DNA of 64,000 bases, from assembly GCA_027563935.2 (NCBI GenBank), contig CM050449.1, positions 18,250,735 to 18,314,734 of the forward strand, given 5' to 3'. The DNA is from Costus lasius (taxonomy: Eukaryota > Streptophyta > Magnoliopsida > Zingiberales > Costaceae). The translations under genes were made by a program, and so were the position numbers. Positions 21,641 to 33,089 of the stretch are shown here, piece after piece. Within the stretch, counting starts at the first letter, position 1; the number at the start of each line of letters is the position of its first letter. The notes beneath the pieces are model-generated. The model was not told the origin of the DNA, did not search any database, and saw only the letters and a program-made list of their open reading frames with translations.

Positions 21641-23400
21641 AGCAAATTTATTTTTTTATAATAAACTTAACCACAACCGGCAGATCCCCTCACGGAGATC
21701 TCAGCCCTACACTAGAGTGGCCCGCGACCGGTTAGGATCGCGTTGCGGAAGCTGGCCCAGCACTTTTACAAGTCCTCACACCACGTGCGCGAAGGGTTCG
21801 GTATGAATACCGCCCCTCGGACACGAATACAAATCTCTCAACTGTGTCAAAGTGATGGAGACTCTCCAAAACACTTTGCACTCACAGAAATTTCCTCAGC
21901 CCGCGCTCCTTTCTCTACACAGCCGAGATAGGCACCGGCGCGGCCTCAAGCAATCACAAGGGGACGGTGGCGAACACCTTCAAGGGTGCCGGCACACACG
22001 TCCAGGACTTTGTAGGCAAGCAAGCAGTACCTACAAATAAGCACAACCCGCACTACACATATGCGGGCGCAGATAACGCAAAGAACCGTCCGGACGAAAA
22101 GCCACACGAAGTCCGGACGGCGGTAAAGCCTCTATCCACTACACACGAGAAACCCGTCCTACTACCACTACACACGATAGATCCGGGGAGGGTTTACCCT
22201 TGTAGCGTGCCACCACTCCACGAGCCGAGCCCACCGAGATCCTCCGAGAAGCTGCGTCGGAAAGTCCGGTCGGAGACGAAACGCAACGCGCGCGCGAACA
22301 CGCGCGCAAAAGCTCCTCTCTTCCCTTCACGTTCCGCGTCCGGAACAGAGCCGGCGCTCGGCTGAAACAGGGGAGGCTTCCCCTTCTCCGTCCGTCACCG
22401 TCCGGTCACCGGAATCACGCCGGGCGATCAGGATCTCGTCGCCGACGGGAGGAGAACTCGCCGCCGGTGTATTGTCGCCGGAGAAGCCGCCGTCGACACA
22501 AATTTGAACCCAATGGACGCGTTGCTCGCGTGGAACCGAGGATCGGAAATTCCGATCCCACTCCCTCGTCTGGCTTCCGGTGCCGGAGGGGATGAGTCCC
22601 TCCTTACCTCAGGGCACCGGTGATCGATCTGGAAGCCTCGCGCCGACGAGTCCACGGCCGAAACCTCGTCGCCGACGGAAGATACGAAGCTCTGTTCTCA
22701 GATCCGCCAAATCGCCGTCGCCAGACCTGCCCGAGCTCTCAGAATGCTCGATAGGCAGCCTCCCCTCGACAAGGATGGAAAACCACCCTCGCCGCCACGC
22801 TAGCGTCGATCTCCGCCGCCGAATCGCCGGAGATCTCGCGTCCACCGGGGTGAGATTAAATCTCAACCCTGGGCTCGTCCAAATGGATTCCACGCCCTGA
22901 TTCGCCGCCAAGTTCACCGCCAAGCTGTCACGCACCGTCGGCAACCTTCCATCTTCGGCGCGCCTCCTCCAGCTGGCCGGAATCAACGCCGGCGGCGACG
23001 CATCCCACGCGAACGGAAACAGGGGAAATTTCCCCCTTTCGCGTGCGGTTGCACTGTAGCGGTCTGAACCGGCTGAACCGGTTCGGTTCAGCCTGGAAGG
23101 TGGTTCAGGTCCGGTTCGGGGTCGATTTGACCTCAGAATCGCCCCGCGATTGACCCTCCTCGATGCGCACGCTCGCAAGCTCGTGCGAGGGGGTCTGGGG
23201 TCCATGGGTCGAGTCAGAAGCCCACATCCACGTGTGAACCCACACTCCGTGGTTTGACTCGACCCTCGCCCTATGGACTTGTGTCAGCCTCAGTGACACG
23301 ATCGCACACGCGAGTCGTCCAACACGGCTGGTGACGAGGGGTCCCGCCATCGCTCCATCTCGGTGTGCTTTGGGATTTGTGCTAAATCCCGGGAGCATCA
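21641..23400 (-). other. GC-rich unassigned block, possibly a solo LTR
   Basis: A sharp shift to high GC with many CGCCGG words, bounded by a 10-base direct repeat AACAACTATT at 21628-21637 and 23402-23411. On the minus strand it starts TGATGCTCCCGGGATTTAGC, as a plant LTR might. The open frames inside, up to 198 codons on the minus strand, are arginine- and proline-rich and match no family I know; they look like products of composition. No second copy is in the window, so solo LTR, MULE-like element or captured sequence cannot be told apart. Confidence 0.4.
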
Positions 23401-24062
23401 CAACAACTATTGTATGTCATGTTCTACCCTATAGTGGATATGCAAGATTAACCATGGCCGCAACAACCATACCTTAATAGCTCAAAAAGGTAAAGAAATC
23501 TGAATCTAATTGATAGGCCAATTTAGAAACTTGTAGATATATCATTACAAACATAATCAAGTGCAAATAAGAGTACATACATAACTAGGAATAGCAACGA
23601 ATAGGGTATCTATTATTATTATTATTATTTTTTGGCTTATTTCTATTTGAACTTGAATAACTACTCTACTACTCATAGTCGATTCTCTACTCGATTTTTT
23701 TCTAAAACTCCTACTTGAACCTGACTCTAATAAAATTTTAACTACTTGTTAACTACCTAAACCCTATAAATACCTGACTTAGATAATTAACCCTATTAAA
23801 TTATATATTATATACATGATTACCCGACTAAAATTAGACATTTATCATAAAAACTTAGGGTAGTGTTCATACTACTCATACTTGAAATGAACCTGATTAA
23901 TAGGTACCCGAGTACCAAATCGGACAGATTGCTACAGTAAATCCTTCGACGCTCTCGCCCGTGAATCATCGTCGCCATCGTTGCCTCACTACTCTCTTGC
24001 CACTGCTTGCTTGCCTCGCTGCTCCCCCACTACTACTCGTCTACCTTGCCGCCGCCCTCTCC
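23401..24062. other. Intergenic with hAT-like repeat fragment
   Basis: The stretch at about 23580-23930 resembles 33110-33350 (shared words around CTCGATTTTTTTCTAAAA and ACCCTATAAA) and belongs to a dispersed ACCCGA-rich repeat. No gene. Confidence 0.5.
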
Positions 24063-24485
24063 TGTTAGAATATTTTGCATAGTCATAAATACAGGATCTT
24101 TGTATAGACTTAAAACAACATGAAAAACAAATATTAAACATACCTGATTGAGCCATTTGATTTTGTTTATCTGAACATGATCCGCTGCACGGGTGAAGAT
24201 CTTCCACTTGAGATCTCTCTATATGATGGCTCTCAGTAGAAACCAAAATGATCGAGATGCAAGCGGGGACCTACCTCATATATATAGTAATATAAAACCC
24301 TAAACTACTCCCATCAAGTAGAATGGGTTTCGGGTGCAAAATCCATAATCCGCTAAGGATTATCTATTATGATTCCTCTCAAAATCCATGAGCTACACAG
24401 ACCATCATTCACATTCCTTATGAAATGTTATTGGGCTCATTAAGTTAACAAATCATTAATTAATGTTAGACCAATATTTCTAACA
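24063..24485 (-). repeat. 3' LTR of copia-like element
   Basis: 423 bases, closely similar to 28457-28883. Adjoins the purine tract at about 24486-24500 (read on the minus strand), which primes plus-strand DNA. Confidence 0.85.
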
Positions 24486-24948
24486 TTCTCCCACTTGGTC
24501 AACATTAATTAACATGAAAAATATATTTGTTAATGTAGATAACATCTCATCCGATCCGGTTCAATGCAACTACTAATATTGAATCATGACAGAAAATTAT
24601 ATCATTATGTGATATAATTCCTCCATGGTCACAGATATCAGTAAAATTACATCAACATGGATTGCAATGTGACTGTGTAGAAGAAAAATGATGAATACAA
24701 AATATCATTTTCTTATCGGTCCTCTTTATGATTTCTCGAACCAAATGCGAAATCTACTTTATGGTTTCTCTTAATCTATATGAGAAAATTGGCACCAATG
24801 TATCCATATATGTCTCATAAATCTTTTAAACTGTATGAGAGAATCTCTTTATGATTTCTCTCAAGTAAATGAGAAAATCATTAATTTTAAATTGAGACAT
24901 ATGTCACTCGGCAAAACCGTCATGCTTAAGGTTATGAATCCTTAAGAC

Positions 24949-24999
<51 letters not shown>

Positions 25000-26700
25000 G
25001 TATCATGTGCACAAAAGATTAGCATTTTATTAATGTATCAAAAATGTAAAATTAACTAATACATAAATGAAAGATGTATAATTAAAATTACAAAACAGAG
25101 AAACTCCCACTAATCAAAGCATCAAAAGATTCAATGATACCCATGGATAACCTTTAGTTAAAGGATCTGCAATTATCTTGCTAGACTCAATATGGGAAAA
25201 AATTTCTCATTGTGCATAAGACCTCAATTATTCTCAATTATATCAGCTAACCACTCCCTTTGGGCAGGTAAATTAACTAATATAATATTAATAAAAATGC
25301 TTTCATCACAAATTTTGACATATCATAAGTAATTATAAAATGAGGCACTTTGGTGACCAAACATTTATAATAATTATAACACAATTATAATGATAAAACA
25401 TTGAACCGGATTTATCTTAAATTATATCAATTAATTACCCCCCTTTAGGTAGATAAGTTAATTAATATAACAAAGATAAAAAAAAAGTGAAAACTTATCT
25501 CAATAAGGAGAAACAATCATTATGAATACCATCTCATATTATATCAACTAATTACTCTCTTTGAGCAAGTAAATTAATTAATATAACTGAGATAAAATTC
25601 ATCATTATTATAAAGTAGAAGTATATTATAATTAACTATAAATGAGCCACTTTAGCAGCCAAACATTTATAGTAATTATAATTTTAATGTACTATAAAAT
25701 GAGGCTAACATGTCTGTACAAAATTATCATATATATACTAGTTAATTATCCTATTTGGGCAGGTAAATTAATTAATATAACAAAGATAAAAATGTAACCA
25801 TATCATAAATATTGAACATATTATAATTAATCATAAATGAGCTACTTTGGTAGCCAAACATTTATAACAATTATAATACAATATATTTATGTAACAATGA
25901 CATGATTATGCATTAAATTTAAATCAATGTTCATAATATTCTCTCTTATGACATGACTATAACAAAAAATATCTTATATATACTAATTAATTACCCCCGA
26001 ATCACTTTAGTAGTAAATGTTTATAATATAACATGTCATTAATGTCAAGAGTAGAAAATAATTCATTAACATTGTCATAAATTAACAACCGTGGCCAAAA
26101 ATTACATTACCATAAATTTACATATTAACTTAAATTTCAATAATTATGGTAAGATATATATTTTATACAAAATGAATCTATATTGATGCAAAATATTTTT
26201 CAAGAATTATATAACAAGATTCTTTTGCTATAATAATACCAACACAATTAACAATGCATAAAAGGTTCCAAAATTCTTAAGGCATTTATGTACAACTATA
26301 GTGATGTGTAATATAATACAAAATAAGCAACTTATGTCTAGCCTCTTACATTAGTATTGCTTCTCAGAAATATTATATACAATTTCAAAACCTTCAAATT
26401 TGAATTATAGATCCAAATTATATCCTATTACAGATACAAGATTAAAGAGCAACATAATATGACATAGAACAAGTTGAAATTAAAATCTACTTTAAAAAAA
26501 CAAAAGTCTTTCAATAAAATCTGAATTAAGAGGAAAGCAGCAAGTTACTTTTGCACACAACACTTCAAGATTACAATCAGTCAAGCTAGTGTTTATAGCA
26601 TTTCAGTGCATGTCAGCATATTTTTATTTATATACAGTTGTTATCTGCTTATACCCACAGGAGTCTATCCCAATAGATTTTACCCAAAAAATAGCCCACG
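24486..26700 (-). repeat. AT-rich interior with degenerate tandem units
   Basis: Non-coding. Two word groups recur about four times: AGGTAAATTAATTAATATAA-like segments (near 25265, 25447, 25578, 25763) and CCAAACATTTATA-like segments (near 25358, 25668, 25854), giving a roughly 200-300 base degenerate repeat. A (TA)n run lies at 24953-24996. Confidence 0.65.
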
Positions 26701-27076
26701 AGCCTAGTTTATTTGAACTAGACTCCATTCATCTGAACCATATTGACTGAACCGGTAAGGCGTAAGCTCGACTTAGAAGAATTAAAAACCCGATCTAATG
26801 ATGTTAATTAATACATTTCTGCATATAATTCGGCCAAATATTAATCTTCCTTTGGGCCAATTAATTAGCCCAATAGCCAGACCTGACCTGGATCCATTGA
26901 AACTAGACCCACTAAAGAAACGAATCCGAATCCAAACATCATACAGGCCTGAATCCGAGAATACTAGATTCGAATCTGGATTTGAACCCAAAATTGGACT
27001 GAATCCAACCCACATAGGTGAGAAGTGGATCCAAAAATCGGATCCACCCTCACATCCGGATCCACATCGTTGACGC

Positions 27077-27584
27077 TAGACCTGGCAAAACTTGACACGA
27101 CCCATTGACCCGACCCGACTTGACACGAAGTTAGGCGGGTTCGGGTCAGCCATAATCGTGTTCGGGTCATAAACAGGTCAACCCGTTTATGACCCGAAAA
27201 TAATCGGGTTGTAAACGGGTTGACCCGCTTAACCCGATTACATTATATATTTATATATATGTAATTTAAATATAGGCTCAATAACTCCTTTTGCTAGCCC
27301 ATAAGCCCAAATATCTTTTAACCTAGATTTCGGCCCACTCATAAGCCCAAATTTTTATTAATTTTAATATAATTTTTATTAATTTATTATCTATGTTTAA
27401 AATATGAATGATAAATGGGTTATTCGGGTCGTGTCGAGTTGACCCGATTATATACGGGTCGTGTTCGGGTTAGACAGTTTGACCCAATTAGTTAAACGGG
27501 TCGTGTTCGGGTTGGCTTAAACGGGTCGCAGGTCACAGCTGACACGACCCGTTTATGACCCGCTGACCTGAATTGCTAGCTCTA
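27077..27584. mobile_element. hAT-like MITE with GACCCG motifs, copy B
   Basis: Starts TAGACCTGGCAAAAC and ends TTGCTAGCTCTA. Flanks GTTGACGC (27069-27076) and GCTAACGC (27585-27592) agree at 6 of 8 bases, as an aged 8-base hAT target duplication would. The interior is GACCCG/CGGGTC-rich with no coding. Confidence 0.65.
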
Positions 27585-28442
27585 GCTAACGCTGCACCGT
27601 AACATCCACACCTGAGCAAAATCAGCGCTCGCAACAGCACGCAATGCTTGCGTTGATGCCGTACCACGCCGAATCATCCAACGTCGCCACAATCTTCAGC
27701 GTGCAACCCTAGTCACCACACCGAGCAGCAGAGACGGTGACGCACGCGACCCACGTCGTCGGCAGTAGCCGATGCACCCGCAAATGCCACCGGTGTCACC
27801 TGCTCACACGTCGCATGTCTGCTCTAACGTGCGTCGTCCCCGCATGCCTCGCCGCCCTGATCCGCACGACGATGGAGCCAATAGAGGAAAACTTCGCGCA
27901 ACGCTTTGCCCTGAGCCGCTGCCGCTTGGAGTGAACAACAAAGGCATGGCAGCACAAACCATCCGAATAGGGTAGAAGCCCTAAATCGTATGCTGATTCA
28001 GTGACGACGACGTGATCTTCCAGCGACAGCAACACGCCGACAACAACAAAAATAGGGCAAAAGCCCTATGCGTCGACATCGACTCCCCTTTCGCCCTACC
28101 AGAGAAGAGCACAGACTATAGCCCGAACTCTCCACGCCGGTGACAGGCAAAGGGTCGAAGCCCTGATCACGCATTGATACAAAGAAAATAGGGCTTTCCC
28201 CTGCAATCCGAATTGACGATGCTGGGACTCGGCGACGACAAAAAAGTTGTTGCCAGTGACAACGTCAATAAGAAATCCAAATCACAAAATAAAACATGGA
28301 TTTAGCGAAAATAAAAAACCTATTTTTGATTTTTTTTCTGAAAAATTCTAAATCCAAATTGTGTTTGACCAAAGCGAAAAATATCAGAATAAAATATCTT
28401 GATGATAAATGTATCATGCATTCTAAATCCATACAATCCGTA

Positions 28443-28454
28443 GCTTTGATACCA
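28443..28454 (-). other. Primer binding site (tRNA-Met type)
   Basis: TGGTATCAAAGC on the minus strand, two bases from the LTR at 28457. It differs slightly from the initiator tRNA-Met complement. Confidence 0.75.
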
Positions 28455-28456
28455 AA

Positions 28457-28883
28457 TGTTAGAATATTTTGAATATGCATAAATACAGGATCTTTGTATA
28501 GACTTAGAACAACATGAAGAACAAATATTAAACATACTTGATTGAGCCATTTGATTTTGTTTATCTGAAAATGATCCGTTGCACGGGTGAAGATCTTCCA
28601 CTTGCTATCTCTCTATATGACGACTCTCAAAGGGTAAAAACCAAAATGATCGAGATACAAGCGGGGACCTACCCCATATATATAGTAATATAAAACCCTA
28701 GACTACTCCCTTCAAGTAGAATGGGTTTCGGATGCAGAATCCATAATCCACTAAGGATTATCCATTATGATTCCTCTCAAAACCCGCGGGCTACACAAAC
28801 CGTCATTCACATTCATTATGAAATGTTATTGGGCCCATTAAGTTAACAAATCATTAATTAATGTTAGACCAATATTTCTAACA
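28457..28883 (-). repeat. 5' LTR of copia-like element
   Basis: 427 bases, partner of 24063-24485; placed as 5' LTR because the primer site adjoins it. Confidence 0.85.
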
Positions 28884-29969
28884 TCTCTTGCCTCGCCGCC
28901 TAACCCGCTTGCCCGCTATCCTCTCACTAATGCAGCCGCTTGCTCACCGGCTCACCAGCTCGCCACTCACCTCTCACCGCCGCCACTATCTCCTACTCGC
29001 CTGCTCTTGCCTACCTCATTTCTCCTTCGTTCATTCTATGTTCTCCTTCATTTTCCAGCATCTGCCTGCATTCTCCTTTGTTTGCCCGTGTTCTCTTTCA
29101 TTCGCCGCGGCTCACCTGCTAGGTAAGCTCGCCGCGGTTTGCCGACTAGGCGAGCTTGCCATGGTTCACCGGCTAGACAAGCTCGCCGCGGTTTGCCGAC
29201 TAGGCGAGCTTGCCGTGGTTCACCGGCTAGACAAGCTCTGTGCCTCCTCCCCTTTTGCTGCCCTAACTCCTCTTTTTCCCTTCACAAGAATAGATCACAT
29301 GATTCTATTTCCCTCCCCTCCTTTTTTCCCCTTCCCTATAGCTTTCCCTCCGTTCAAGTAAATAAGCATAAAGAGAACCTAGGGAAGCCTTCAAGTAACC
29401 TAGTGCTATTGATACTATATAAGCATCAACTAAATTAAATAAAAAATAAAGATTGAATGACGGTGAAACAAGAGCTACCTCTGCATGCCAAAAAATTTGA
29501 ATCTATGATACTTCTAAATAAAAGCTATATTCATACCATAAGTTAAATATTCGTAGTAACATAAATAACTTAAACTCTTACAACCACGTTGCATACACGA
29601 GGAATTAGATTGTTGTTGGATCAAGTGTATTGAAACTATTGGAGAGCTAAATTGGGCTGAAACACCACTAGGAGCTGTTGATTCTAGTGGGTTGAACCGC
29701 AATAGCAGGCTGAGTTGGAGTGCTTATTGGGCTGCTCAGCAGATTACCCAACTGGGAGATCACATGTGGGCTGAAGATCCTCAATGGGACCCACTGGAAA
29801 CTCTGGACGGGACCTGATATTGGGTAGCTTGCTGAAAAGCCTACTGGGTGTCTTGCTGGGCTGTATAAGATGGCCCACTCGTGATAGTAGCCCATGAATT
29901 GTCTTGTTCGTGGCTCGCTCAAGAGGCGCTGCCAGTGCTACCGGATAGAAATTGAGTTGGATTTTAGTA
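28884..29969. other. Intergenic with short minisatellite
   Basis: CT-rich sequence on the left, probably continuing the repeat interrupted by the copia-like element (compare 23940-24062). Open frames here are repetitive or low-complexity and are not called as genes. Confidence 0.45.
29125..29236. repeat. 54-base minisatellite, two units
   Basis: AAGCTCGCCGCGGTTTGCCG... is repeated at 29125-29178 and 29179-29232 with one base change, and a third copy begins at 29233. Confidence 0.85.
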
Positions 29970-31400
29970 GGGGTGAGCATACGGTACTGGTACTGTAGTA
30001 TTGTATCGAAATTTTTGGTATTCAGTATGTATTTTGGTACTTCGATATCGATATCGATTTTTAATTCGAGACTGCGGTACAGATATCGGGATTAAAAAAA
30101 ATAATTTCAGAATTTTTTAATAATACCAGAGTACCAAATTTAATTATTTATTAATATTTTTTTAGTAATAAATTAACAATAAATGAGTCACGTTTGACGT
30201 TGCGCCCTTGCGCCCGCCGCACGTAGTCCGCGGCCCTCACTTCGAAGGCTCCCACGCGGGCCGAAAGGACCGAAACTTCACCCCTCCAGGCTTCGGCCTT
30301 CACGGCTTCACGAGAAGCCGCGACTCGCGAACGAATCACGCTTGACGCTTCAGTCACCGCTTTTTTCGAAAAAAGCTAGCCGAAAAAAACCTAAACCTAA
30401 CCCGCTGGCGGCTGGCGCTCGTCCTCTTTTCCTCAATCCTCTTCGCCTCGCGCCGCTGCCCTAGCAACTCCTTAGTCCTCGTCGACCGTCACTGCTGCCC
30501 TAGCAGCTCCTCATCGTTGGCTCGTTACTACCGCTCGTCGCCATCAAGCTCGCCTTCCAGAAGCCGACGCCAGTGACTCGTCTCCATCCCTCATCCATCA
30601 AGCTCGCCTTCGAAAACCCTAGCGGCTCCTCATCGTTGCTACTTTCCAGTTCAGGTGAGGTTGCCTTATTTCTTCCTCATTTTCTACAACTAAATATAAG
30701 ATTGGTTCTAGTTTTCTAGAAGATCCTGTAAGCAATACTTGAAATAATATGTTGCTGAATGCTGATTAGCATCATTATGTGGTTTTTGTAATTTGAAAAG
30801 ATTGCATATTTGTTTACTTGTTTGGTGTTTGCAATATGAATATTTGTTCCGATTAGCATCAATGTTTGAAGTTTTTCTAGTGATTTGGACTACATAGTCT
30901 ACATGTGTTGTATATTCATCCGTCTGGAACTGGAAGTTAATAGTAGTTGAGATAAACATGCATACTTTATTTTCTAACTAATTAAATTAAGATAAACATG
31001 CAGCACAAGCTAGTTCAGCAATTAACATATATTTTTTTAATTATAATTTCTAAGTTACCATATGCATTATATATTGTTGTCTTATTGGTACTTGTCAATT
31101 GTTATGTCAATATTTTTTCATTTTTATTTATAAAGCAATATAGCATTGCAATTTGCAAATCAAAATAGCCATCTCATTCATTATTTATGTGCTTTAGATC
31201 ATTAGATGGAGTGTCAGAAAAACTCACTTGATACCATTGAACAAGAAGAGGGATGTGTTCAAATTGAAAAAGGCAAATCGGTTATAGGTAGTTCCAACGA
31301 TGAATAGTGCTTCATTAGCTCTGCCAATCACAAAGCTTTGTCACCACTTTCAAAGCCAAGCCAACATTGAGTGCAAAGGTGAGGTTGGGGTTGAGTAAGG
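29970..31400 (+). mobile_element. hAT-like transposon remnant (5' part)
   Basis: Starts with TAGGGGTGAGCATACGGTAC, a terminal form common in plant hAT elements, followed by GGTAC-rich subterminal repeats, a GC-rich leader and a possible splice donor (CAG/GTGAGG near 30654). A short frame at 31207-31308 starting MECQKNSLDTIEQ may be the beginning of a transposase but stops early. No transposase domain is visible, so the assignment rests on the terminus alone. Confidence 0.45.
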
Positions 31401-32923
31401 CTAGCAATTTGTGTTTATTGGCCACCACGCGTCATGTCATACTTGATCTACAACATGTTTATGCTTGACTCAAACAAGACCTATTTATTAAATAGGTGAC
31501 TGGCCAGGAGTAACTCATTTAATAAATAAGTCATGTCATACAACACAACATGACATGAATAACTCGTCTAATAAATAATTCATCACACAACACAAGACAA
31601 GTAATGTGTGCATGACATGACATGACATGAGTAATTTGTTTAACTCATTGGACATTATATTTTTAAAGAAATAGAAACTAAAAACTCCATAGTCATTAAC
31701 AAATTAAAAAAGTACAAAAGTTTCATGTGCCACAAGCCTCTCTTATGATGGCATGTCATGAGTCATCTACTCATTGATACACTTTATAGGTACCCTGGTA
31801 GATTATATGAAAGTAATGGGATGACTTTGTAGTGTTCTCTTTTTACTATAATCACTCTTGCCCTTGGTCATCTATTTTTCTTAAGACTGTATTTGCTGAT
31901 ATAATTATCCTTTCTTCTCACAATGGTCTTTCTAGTTTCTCTCATTCCTTAAATCATCTATCTACCAGTCTTACATGCTTATTGATTTTCTTTCTTGAAT
32001 TAATGAGCTTATGTTATACAGTCTTTATGATGCTAACTTATGGTGTTAAGCTATTAAAAATAACACCAAATAATTATATGAGCAACTGAGTTAAGTTTTA
32101 TTTTTTTTCCTAATTTTATTCAATTCAAAAACATTCCTCTCTCAGGATTGGATGAAATTTATCTGTGAGCCAACAACCGAAGGTATTTGTAGTTAAATAA
32201 TGAGGCTTGAAATATGGATAATAACTTGAAGTGATGCAGATACCTCTATATGACAATTTTTTTGAGAAGAAAGAAATGCAAAATATATGACAACAGAAAT
32301 TATTTTGTTAAATTTTATTGCACTCAAAAGATGGTGGAGAAGATCAAAAATCCTATATAATAAGTTAAAACAAATAAATAATATAAGTAAAAGAGATTTT
32401 ACAAGGGAAAATTTTAACTAATACCCAGCATATTGCTCTGTTGTGTTGCTCAGACTCAAGAGTTGGGGTAGACTAGAGAGGGGCAGTGAGCAGGCAAAGA
32501 ACGGGCTGAGCAGGTGGCAAATGGTGGACCAGGTGATGAAATAGTGGAGCAGCTGGCCAACAGGCAAGCGACAAAATAGCAGAGCAAGTGGTGAACAAGT
32601 GGAGTAGCGCTGGGCCAACAAGGGACTGAGATGTGAGAGGTGAGAAGCACAGAAAAGAAGCGGCACTTGGGGCTCGAGCGCTGCGGCTTGTGACAGCGAA
32701 GGGTTTAGGGTTAGTGTGCAGTATAGTGCATGGAGAGAACAAGGGAACTATAACAAGGGAACTCTGGTAAAATTTTTATAAAACTTTTGCATAATTTCCA
32801 AATAGCCTCATTATCTATTTCCTTTTTTCTCATTATTAATAAATAGATTTATCTGCCCTTATAAAAAATAATAATTATATATATACACATAGTCAACTTG
32901 TTTATGATCCGAGATGTAATCAG

Positions 32924-32968
<45 letters not shown>

Positions 32969-33089
32969 TGTATATGCACACACACACGTAGTCAACTTGT
33001 TTATGATCTGAGATATAATCAGTCATAAATTGTAAAACTAACCTTATATTGTATTATTTCACACGCCCTATTTTCCAGCCCTAGGTCGA
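31401..33089. other. Intergenic, AT-rich repeats
   Basis: Contains CATGACATGACATGA-type short repeats near 31600, a (TA)n run at about 32928-32962 followed by (CA)n, and no credible gene. Confidence 0.5.

Larger units (their letters stand above)
24063..28883 (-). mobile_element. Non-autonomous LTR retrotransposon, copia-like ends
   Basis: Two LTRs in the same orientation (24063-24485 and 28457-28883) open TGTTAGAA and close TTCTAACA on the plus strand. Next to the right LTR is a minus-strand primer site TGGTATCAAAGC (28443-28454, tRNA-Met type). Next to the left LTR is a minus-strand purine tract AAGTGGGAGAA. Both are typical of Ty1/copia elements. The flanks TCTCC (24058-24062) and TCTCT (28884-28888) may be the target duplication with one change. 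The ~4 kb interior has no gag or pol frame, so this is a LARD-like passenger element. A hAT-like MITE (27077-27584) is nested inside. Confidence 0.83.

Noticed and set aside
22609..23205. 198-codon minus frame and other long frames in the GC-rich block
   Set aside because: Arginine/proline-rich, overlapping frames on both strands, no recognisable motif; explained by high GC and scarcity of stops.
28888..29438. 157- and 99-codon plus frames after the copia-like element
   Set aside because: The frames include a 54-base minisatellite and low-complexity Leu/Ser/Pro text; no motif supports a gene.
31207..31308. Short frame as a hAT transposase start
   Set aside because: Only 33 codons, no transposase motif; mentioned within the hAT-like remnant but not called as a gene.
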